Assembly: GCA_020248785.1 (NCBI GenBank)
Contig: JADCGX010000013.1
Location: 1-45,984, forward strand
From: Burkholderiales bacterium
GTDB taxonomy: Bacteria; Pseudomonadota; Gammaproteobacteria; Burkholderiales; Burkholderiaceae_F
Direction: 5' to 3'
DNA: 45,984 nt
A program made the translations under genes and the position numbers. The notes under the pieces were generated by a model. It searched no databases and was not told where the DNA came from. It saw nothing but the letters and a program-made list of their open reading frames with translations. This document shows positions 35,265 to 42,200 of this stretch, in pieces (positions within the stretch are counted from its first letter, which is position 1; each line of letters starts with the position of its first letter).

Positions 35265-35573
35265 ATGCCAGAAGTGAATCAAGCGAAAGAGGACGCCGTG
35301 TTGATGCGGGTGTGCGAGCGAGGCAACGAGATTCAGATCGAGCTGACGGGCGTGGCCGGCCGGCACGAACAGATCCTGCGCGCGGTGTTTGCGTGCCGTC
35401 TGTCGGCGGCACACTCTGGTGACGCGCATCTTTTGCCGCAGGTGTCGGTCAAGACACGCTCCAACACCATGCGCATCAGCCTGCGTTGCGTGCAGGGTGG
35501 GCACATGGAGCCGGACGCGGTGTATCGCTCCCTGCGCCAGGCGCTGTTCTCGGTCCAGCCTGCGGCGGTCTGA
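35265..35573 (+). CDS. hypothetical protein, 102 residues
   Basis: This ORF reads MPEVNQAKEDAVLMRVCERGNEIQIEL, then ILRAVFACRLSAAHSGD, VSVKTRSNTMRISLRCVQ, GHMEPDAVYRSLRQALF. It looks like an alternating beta/alpha small domain without signal peptide or membrane segment. No family is recognised and no strong ribosome-binding site precedes it. It ends 32 bases before the DUF985 cupin gene on the same strand, so the two may be co-transcribed. Confidence 0.45.
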   Translation: MPEVNQAKEDAVLMRVCERGNEIQIELTGVAGRHEQILRAVFACRLSAAHSGDAHLLPQVSVKTRSNTMRISLRCVQGGHMEPDAVYRSLRQALFSVQPAAV

Positions 35574-35605
35574 GCGCCCGAGCAGCACGGCCGCATACTG
35601 TCGGC

Positions 35606-36082
35606 GTGACCGCCGACGACCTCATTGCCAACTACGCGCTGGCGCCCCACCCCGAGGGCGGCTGGTATCGCCGCGTCTACACCGCGACCTTGCTCGTGAG
35701 CGAGGGCGCGCGCGAGCGACCGGCTGTCACGAGCATCGTGTATCTGCTGCGCGCGGGCGAAACGAGCCGGTGGCACCGGGTGCGCTGCGACGAGCTGTGG
35801 CACTTCTACGGCGGCGCACCACTGGAGTTGCTGCGTGCGGATGCCGCGCTGGAACGCGTGGAGCAATTGCGGCTGGGTGTGATGGACGCGCGGGATGCCG
35901 CACTCATGCATCCCATTGCCGCCGGCGGCTGGCAGGCCGCCCGCAGCACGGGCGCGTACAGCCTCATGGGATGCAGCGTGGCGCCGGGCTTCGCGTTCGA
36001 GGACTTCACGCTGCTGGCCGACGCGCCTCAGTGGGCCGCGCGATTGCGTGCGCGCTGGCCGCAGTACGCCGAGTTCATGTAA
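35606..36082 (+). CDS. cupin domain protein (DUF985)
   Basis: The GTG at 35606 gives 158 residues, right for the family, within a longer open frame. It carries the DUF985 layout: ANYALAPHPEGGWYRRVY, TSIVYLLRAGETSRWHRVRCDELWHFYGG, GGWQAARSTGAYSLMGCSVAPGF and FEDFTLLAD. The WHR...ELWHFY residues would bind a metal or sugar nucleotide in a double-stranded beta-helix. Function is undefined; structures are related to sugar epimerases. It converges with the EEP-family gene. Confidence 0.88.
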   Translation: MTADDLIANYALAPHPEGGWYRRVYTATLLVSEGARERPAVTSIVYLLRAGETSRWHRVRCDELWHFYGGAPLELLRADAALERVEQLRLGVMDARDAALMHPIAAGGWQAARSTGAYSLMGCSVAPGFAFEDFTLLADAPQWAARLRARWPQYAEFM

Positions 36083-36118
36083 CGCGGGTCGCAAACACGC
36101 CCACGGCGACCGGCAGGC

Positions 36119-37168
36119 TCAGGAGCCCACCCCGTCGAACTCGATCGAGACGCACACCGCCGCGTGATCGGAAAGGACGCGACCCAGGTCCAGGCCGTTT
36201 TGCGCTGGGCGCGAGCGACACTGGCGCCGCTCGCTCAGATGGTCGTTGAGGACCTGCACCGCCGCGACACGGCCAAGCGTCCGCGCACTCGCTGGCACGA
36301 ACGCCTCCGACACCAGAACGTGGTCGATCCGCTCGGGCGAACCGCCATGCAAGATCGTGTACGCAACATCGCGCGCCCGGCTCAGGTGCGCGTGGTCTAC
36401 GACGTCGAGCGCGTTGAACAGCCGGTGTGCGCGCGCTTCCTGGTGGTCAGCCTGCCATGACGTGTCGGCGACGATCTGCGTGGTCACCGCATTGGCCTCG
36501 TCGTTGAAGTCGCCGGCTACGATCACGGGCTCGGCCGCATCGCGCGTGGCCTCGACCACGAGCTGGCGCAGAGCTGCCGCCTCGGCCGCGCGCATGAGCA
36601 GCGCGCGCAGCTGGCCGCGCGCCGCGCTGGCGAGATCGGCCTGATCTTCGCCGGGAGCAAACTCGGGGCGGCGCGATTTCAGGTGCACATTGATGAGCGT
36701 GAGCGCTGTGGCGCCGCGCGGTGTGAGAAGCGGCACGCGCGCCCGCAGCAGCGGCCGTGAGAATCGCGTGTGCGGTGCGCACTCGGGCACCGCCACGGCG
36801 CAAGCCTCGGGCAGATCGACGATCGAGTCCACCTTGGGCTGCCACGGGGTGCGCCACATCAGGCCCAGGCGCGGCTTGCGGTTGTCTTCGCCCGCAAACG
36901 GCACGGTGAATGACCAGGCCCGTCCCTGCCCCACGGTCTGGCGCACGACGTCGGAGAGCGCCTTTTCGTGGAACACCTCTTGCAGCAGGATGAAATCGGC
37001 GGCGAGGCGATCAAGCATCGTCGCCAGCCATTGTGTCTTGGCCAGGTACTCGTCAGCGCCATAGGGAGGCCAGCCGTCGTAGATCGGCCGGTTGGGCAGC
37101 GTCAGGTTCAGGCAATTGAGCGTGGCGAGCCGAAAGCCCGTGACCACGGGAGGCGACGATGGAACCAT
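36119..37168 (-). CDS. endonuclease/exonuclease/phosphatase (EEP) family protein
   Basis: The 349-residue protein shows all EEP motifs: LATLNCLNL near the start, ILLQEVFHEK, LINVHLKSRRP, VAGDFNDEANAV, RIDHVLVSEAF and VLSDHAAVCVS. It lacks a signal peptide. EEP members include DNase I-like enzymes, inositol phosphatases and sphingomyelinases; the sequence alone does not pick a substrate. An additional variable stretch (VVEATRDAAEPV between HLKS and GDFND) is longer than in exonuclease III. It is a single gene on the minus strand. Confidence 0.88.
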   Translation of the reverse strand: MVPSSPPVVTGFRLATLNCLNLTLPNRPIYDGWPPYGADEYLAKTQWLATMLDRLAADFILLQEVFHEKALSDVVRQTVGQGRAWSFTVPFAGEDNRKPRLGLMWRTPWQPKVDSIVDLPEACAVAVPECAPHTRFSRPLLRARVPLLTPRGATALTLINVHLKSRRPEFAPGEDQADLASAARGQLRALLMRAAEAAALRQLVVEATRDAAEPVIVAGDFNDEANAVTTQIVADTSWQADHQEARAHRLFNALDVVDHAHLSRARDVAYTILHGGSPERIDHVLVSEAFVPASARTLGRVAAVQVLNDHLSERRQCRSRPAQNGLDLGRVLSDHAAVCVSIEFDGVGS

Positions 37169-37648
37169 GCGACGGACGGTACCGAGGCCGCCACCCCTTG
37201 GTCAATCGAGAGTCGCAAGCGCGTCAGTGCGCGCCGGGCACGCAGGGCCCGATCGCCAATTGGCGCAATCGGCCGTCTGCCGGCCTCAGGGCGCGCCGAG
37301 CGGCAGGTTGACGAGCGGCAGCGCTGTCTTGCCCACCGGGCCGGGATGCCGACGGGGTTCTGGATCGCCGTGCCGTACGAGCAGACCCGCCAGCAGCGCG
37401 AGCAATAGTGAACGCAGCACGCGCCGCGTTTGATGCCCCAGCCGGATGCGTGGCTGGCGACGCACGAGCCGGCGAGGCAGCGAAACCTGTTCGTGTTTTG
37501 CAGACGATGCGTGAAGATCGAGCATCTGAGTTGCTTCCCGATCCGCCCCCGGGCTCTTTCGGCGCCTCCCGGCTCCAACTGAGCAAAAAGAAAATAGACG
37601 CGGCGGTGAAGGAGACCTGCTGTGATTTCCGCCGCGCCTGGGGAAAAC
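37169..37648. other. 480-base intergenic region, no supported gene
   Basis: An ATG at 37525 (minus strand) opens a 79-residue frame with a short hydrophobic stretch (RSLLLALLAGLLV), but it has no family likeness and no clear ribosome-binding site, so I leave it uncalled. A terminator-like hairpin for the rhodanese gene lies at its right end (37584-37636). Confidence 0.4.
37584..37636 (-). terminator. probable terminator after the rhodanese-like gene
   Basis: On the minus strand CGCGGCGG (37636-37629) pairs with CCGCCGCG (37606-37599) across a 22-base loop and is followed by TATTTTCTTTTTGC. The long loop lowers confidence. Confidence 0.45.
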
Positions 37649-38254
37649 TCAACCGGCAGCGCCGACGCGACCACCGAGGCGCGTGACCCAGGGCAGTTGC
37701 ACGGCCTTCCTGCCACCTTCGCGCACGCCGTTGTCGGCCAGCCGACCCTCGACTCCGCCCTCGATCCCCCACAACTGCGTGAGGCCGGCTTGTTGCAACA
37801 GCACTGCAGCGGCCTGCGCCAGTTGGCCGTCCGCACAGAGCAACAGGACGGGCGGCGCCGGGACGCCGAAGCGCGTCGCGACCAGCTGGCGCACGGTAGC
37901 GACGAATGCGGGGTTGGCGTCGCCTTCGTCGAGTGCGCCGGGGTCGCGCAGCATCAGGGGCACGAGAGCATCGACGCTGGCCGCCGCGCCGGTCTCCCGC
38001 AGGGCGATCGCATCGCGCACATCGAGCAGCAGCACCATGCTGCCGCCCTGCTCCTTCAACTGGTACGCATCGACCGCAGTGATTCGTGCGACCGGAGGGC
38101 GCGCCATCCGATCACCGTCACAAGTGGCGAAGGACGCGACATCAATTTCGTGCTTGAGGCAGGCACTGTCGGCCACCACCATGGGCTGGCCATGCGCCGG
38201 CAGGGCACCGGCCCACAGCAGCAGAGCGGCCAGGAAGAGCGGAGTCGGATTCAT
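37649..38254 (-). CDS. periplasmic rhodanese-like domain protein
   Basis: AAGGA lies about 9 bases before the ATG. The 201-residue protein has a signal peptide (MNPTPLFLAALLLWAGALPAHG) and a rhodanese-type domain: ITAVDAYQLKEQGGSMVLLLDVRDAIAL, then the active-site loop LLCADGQLAQAAAVLLQQAG, and LWGIEGGVEG. The catalytic Cys is present in VLLLCADGQ, but the usual Arg of the loop is not. Rhodanese domains carry or transfer sulfur, or act as docking modules. The protein ends with a basic Gly-rich tail. Confidence 0.8.
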   Translation of the reverse strand: MNPTPLFLAALLLWAGALPAHGQPMVVADSACLKHEIDVASFATCDGDRMARPPVARITAVDAYQLKEQGGSMVLLLDVRDAIALRETGAAASVDALVPLMLRDPGALDEGDANPAFVATVRQLVATRFGVPAPPVLLLCADGQLAQAAAVLLQQAGLTQLWGIEGGVEGRLADNGVREGGRKAVQLPWVTRLGGRVGAAG

Positions 38255-38325
38255 CGATCGATCCTTTCATCGTTGAGCGCCGCCCGGCAGCCGGCGTGGC
38301 GCGGTGTGGCCTGGCGATTCAAGCC

Positions 38326-38497
38326 TAAAAACCGCAGTTGTCGGCCGCAAGACGCACCAAGTCGCTGTCGCGACTGAACAATTCGAGCGGCGGTCGATCA
38401 CCGGTTTGGAACTGCTCCGCAGTCGCGGGAATTGCCCGGAAAGCCGCGCCAACACTCGATCTGCGCTGTTTGGCAGCAATGACAACTGCGGTTTCTA
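38326..38497. mobile_element. MITE-like element 2 with 15-bp inverted termini
   Basis: AAAACCGCAGTTGTC (38328-38342) is inverted as GACAACTGCGGTTTC (38481-38495), one mismatch, with TA at both flanks (38326-38327 and 38496-38497). The 168 internal bases have no plausible gene. Its right end lies 8 bases from the stop of the neighbouring small gene. The ends differ from those of element 1, so it belongs to another family. Confidence 0.65.
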
Positions 38498-38505
38498 GGT
38501 TCAAG

Positions 38506-38796
38506 TCATTGCACGGCCGGTTCGCCCTGGTAGCGCGGCGGGGTGGCGCGCAGTTCTTCGCGCGAATCGGTGCTGGACCCCGCCGTAACCGGCCGCGCAG
38601 CGCTGGCCTGCAGAGCAGCGCCCAAGGTGCCGTGGCCGAAGGCGACCGCGACCGATTCGGTCGGCGCGGTCACGGGCCGCGTAACGACCGCCGCAGCGAT
38701 CAGGGCTGTGGCGAGCGTGACCGCCGCGCAGGCGCGGAACACGGCCAGACTGCGGCGCTCGTCGGCGGACAATGGAACATCGAAGCGAGATTTCAT
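38506..38796 (-). CDS. small single-pass membrane protein of unknown function
   Basis: GGGAGGAAG precedes the ATG at 38796, giving 96 residues. The product reads MKSRFDVPLSADERRSLAVFRACA followed by one hydrophobic segment (AAVTLATALIAAAVVT, about 24-39) and a polar Ala-rich tail (TAGSSTDSREELRATPPRYQ). I know no family for it. The strong ribosome-binding site supports expression. The gene's 3' end abuts MITE-like element 2. Confidence 0.6.
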   Translation of the reverse strand: MKSRFDVPLSADERRSLAVFRACAAVTLATALIAAAVVTRPVTAPTESVAVAFGHGTLGAALQASAARPVTAGSSTDSREELRATPPRYQGEPAVQ

Positions 38797-39229
38797 GGTC
38801 TTCCTCCCTTGGCACTGCGTGGTGCCGGTGTGCGGAGAACTGTGCGGGACGCTGCCCCACGGATCACCCACCGCTGCCTGTCGAATATCCGGACTTGGGC
38901 AGGCACGCCAATGCCACGCCACGCGGTCCGGTGAACGGATGCGGACCCGCGCGACGAGCGCTCCGCGGTGGCCGCAGTCCGCAAGCTGTCTTCGGCAGTC
39001 CTCACTGGGCTAAACGCAGCCAGCCGGGCCCGGCTATCACCGGATCGCCCACGCGCCGCGCGGCCACCGGGGATTCCGCTGGCCGGGCGCTCGCCGGCCG
39101 GACCGGCCACCAGCGCGGCGAGCCACGGCGCCGCCCGAGCGGCCACGGTCCACCTGACGCATCGCCTAGACTGCACGGTTGCGTCGCGCATCCGCCCCTG
39201 CGCCGCCCTCTCCCGTACTGCCTGCCCCC
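38797..39229. other. intergenic region before uvrA, no gene seen
   Basis: The 433 bases between divergent genes carry only shadow frames. A TAGACT box at 39164-39169 could be a -10 element for uvrA, but a -35 is not clear. No LexA-type CTG-N10-CAG box was found near the start. Confidence 0.35.
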
Positions 39230-42200
39230 ATGCCCGACGGCTCCAGTTCTCCCGACAAGGTCATCCGCATCCGCGGCGCCCGCCAGAACAACCTCAAGCA
39301 GCTCGACCTCGATCTGCCCACCGGCGAGCTGATCGTCGTCACCGGTGTCTCCGGCAGCGGCAAGAGTTCGCTGGTGTTCGACACGCTGTATGCCGAGGGG
39401 CAGCGGCGCTACGTCGAGACCTTCTCGCCCTACGCGCGCCAGTTCCTCGACCGCATGGACCGGCCGCAGGTCGATCGCATCGACGGCGTGCCGCCGGCCA
39501 TTGCCATCGACCAGACCAACCCGGTGCGCACCAGCCGCAGTACGGTCGGCACGATGACCGAGATCAACGACCACCTGAAGCTGCTGTTCGCGCGCGCCGG
39601 ACGCCTGTTCTGCCGCGGCTGCGGCAAGGAGGTCACGCGCGACAACCCGGCGTCGATCTTCGCGTCGCTCGAACTTCACTGCGCCGGACACGAGGACGCC
39701 CGCGTGACGCTGACCTTTCCGGTGAGGGTGCCGAAAAACTTCAAGGAGGAGGAAGTCCGCGCCAACCTGCAAGCGCAGGGCTACACGCGCATCCATGGGG
39801 AGCGTGTGGTGACCGCCGAAGGCGAGACGACCAAGGCGCTCGACGTGGTGCAGGACCGGTTCAAGTGGAGCGGCGTCGAGCGCCAGCGCGTGATGGAGGC
39901 GATCGAGAGCGCGCTGCGCTTCGGCAGCGGCCGGGTCGATTCCACAATCCGAAAATCGGGGTCAGACCCCGATTTTCTCGTGCGCTATAGCGACGACCTG
40001 CATTGCGCCGACTGCGACATCCACTACGCCGAGCCCAACCCGAGCACCTTTTCGTTCAACTCACCGCTCGGTGCCTGCGAGAGTTGCCGTGGCTTTGGCC
40101 GCGTGATCGGTTTTGATCTCGGGCTCGTGATTCCCGACGAAAGCAAGACGCTCCGTGAAGGCGCGGTGAAACCCTGGCAGACCAAGAGCTTCGAAGAATG
40201 CCAGCGCGATCTCGAGAAGTTTGCGCCGCAGTTTGGCGTGCCGCTCGACACGCCATGGAAGCTGATGCAGCCCGAGCACCGCGAGTGGGTCGTCGAAGGC
40301 CAAAAGAAGTGGACCGGCAAGTGGCAGAAGGAGTGGTACGGCATCAAGCGCTACTTCGCCTGGCTGGAGAGCAAGGCGTACAAGATGCACATCCGCGTGC
40401 TCTTGTCGCGCTACCGCAGCTACACCGAGTGCACGGCCTGTGGCGGCGCGCGCCTGAAACTCGATGCGCTGCTCTGGCGCGTGGGCGCGAAGGACGATGC
40501 AGACGCGGCGCTGGATAGTGACGGCCGCTACACCCGCTACAAGCCGGTGCACGCGCACTGGTCGGCCGCGACGCTGCAGAACATGCCCGGCCTGTCGGTG
40601 CACGACCTCATGTTGTTGCCGCTGGACCGCGTCCGCGCGTTCTTCGATCGCATCCAGTTCACGGGCGTGCTCGATGAAGCGACCGAACTGCTGCTTGACG
40701 AGGTACGTGCGCGGCTGAAGTTCCTGTGCGACGTGGGCCTGGGGTATCTCACGCTCGACCGCCAGAGCCGAACGCTCTCGGGCGGCGAGGTGCAGCGGAT
40801 CAACCTCACGACCGCACTGGGCACCTCGCTCGTCAACACGCTGTTCGTGCTCGACGAGCCCTCGATCGGCCTGCATCCGCGCGACATGCACCGCGTGGTG
40901 GAGGTGATGCACCGGCTGCGCAATGCCGGCAACTCGCTGTTGGTGGTCGAGCACGACCCGCAGGTGATGCTGGCGGCCGATCGCATCATCGACATGGGCC
41001 CGGGGCCGGGTGAGCGCGGCGGCAGCATCGTGTTCAACGGCTCGCCGGCCGAGATCCGGCAGGCGAGCACGCTCACGGGCGAGTACCTCTCAGGCCGCAA
41101 GCAAGTCGAGGTGACCGCGCTGACGCGTGACGGCTACGCGACGCGCAACGTGCGGCCGAACACGCCGCGCCTGCTGCTGGAGGGTGCACGCGAGCACAAC
41201 CTCAAGGACCTGAGTGTCGAGTTTCCGCTCAATCACCTGGTGGTCGTCACCGGCGTCTCGGGCTCGGGCAAGAGCACGCTGATCCAGGACGTGCTGTATC
41301 CGGCGCTGTGCAAGGCCAAGGGCAAATCCACGGAGGCACCCGGCGCCTTCGACCGCCTGCTGGGTGACGACTACCTCGCCGACGTGGCGATGGTCGACCA
41401 GAGCCCGATCGGCAAAACCACCCGGAGCAACCCGGCGAGTTACGTCGGCGCCTGGGACTGCATCCGCGCGCTGTTCGCCAAGGCCGAGCTGGCGGTGGAG
41501 CGCAACTACACCGCCGGCATGTTCAGCTTCAACGCCGGTGACGGACGCTGCCCCACCTGCGGCGGCAACGGCTTCGAGCACGTGGAGATGCAGTTCCTGT
41601 CCGACGTGTACCTGCGCTGCCCCGATTGCGACGGCAAGCGTTTCCGGCCCGAGGTGCTGGAAGTCTCGATCACGCGCCGCGGCCGCAAGCTCTCGGTGGC
41701 CGACGTGCTCGATCTCACGGTCAGCGAGTCGCTCGCCTTCTTTGCCGACGACCGCGAGGTGGTGCGGGCGCTGCAACCAATCGCCGACGTGGGCCTGGAG
41801 TACGTGAAGCTCGGCCAGCCGGTGCCGACGCTGTCCGGTGGCGAGGCGCAGCGATTGAAGATCGCCGGGTTTCTCGCGGATGCCGCCAAGAGCGGCATCA
41901 CCGAGCAGGTGGCCGGCAAGCTCGCCCGCAAGGGCGCCTTGCTGCTCTTCGACGAGCCGACCACCGGCCTGCACTTCGACGACGTGGCCAAGCTGATGCG
42001 CGCGCTGCGCAAGTTGCTCGCCGCCGGTCACTCGCTCGTCGTCATCGAGCACAACCTTGATGTGATCGCCGCCGCCGACTGGATCATAGACCTGGGGCCG
42101 GAGGGCGGCGATACCGGCGGCGAAATCGTGACCGCCGGCACGCCATGGCAGGTGATGGAGCACGCGAGCTCGCACACCGGCCGGGCGCTGCGCGACTACG

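Noticed and set aside
37286-37525. Possible 79-residue minus-strand protein with a short hydrophobic stretch
   Set aside because: No recognisable family, weak start signals, basic Arg/Pro-rich remainder typical of non-coding GC-rich DNA.
38797-39229. LexA box before uvrA
   Set aside because: No CTG-N10-CAG palindrome near the start was found on reading the region.
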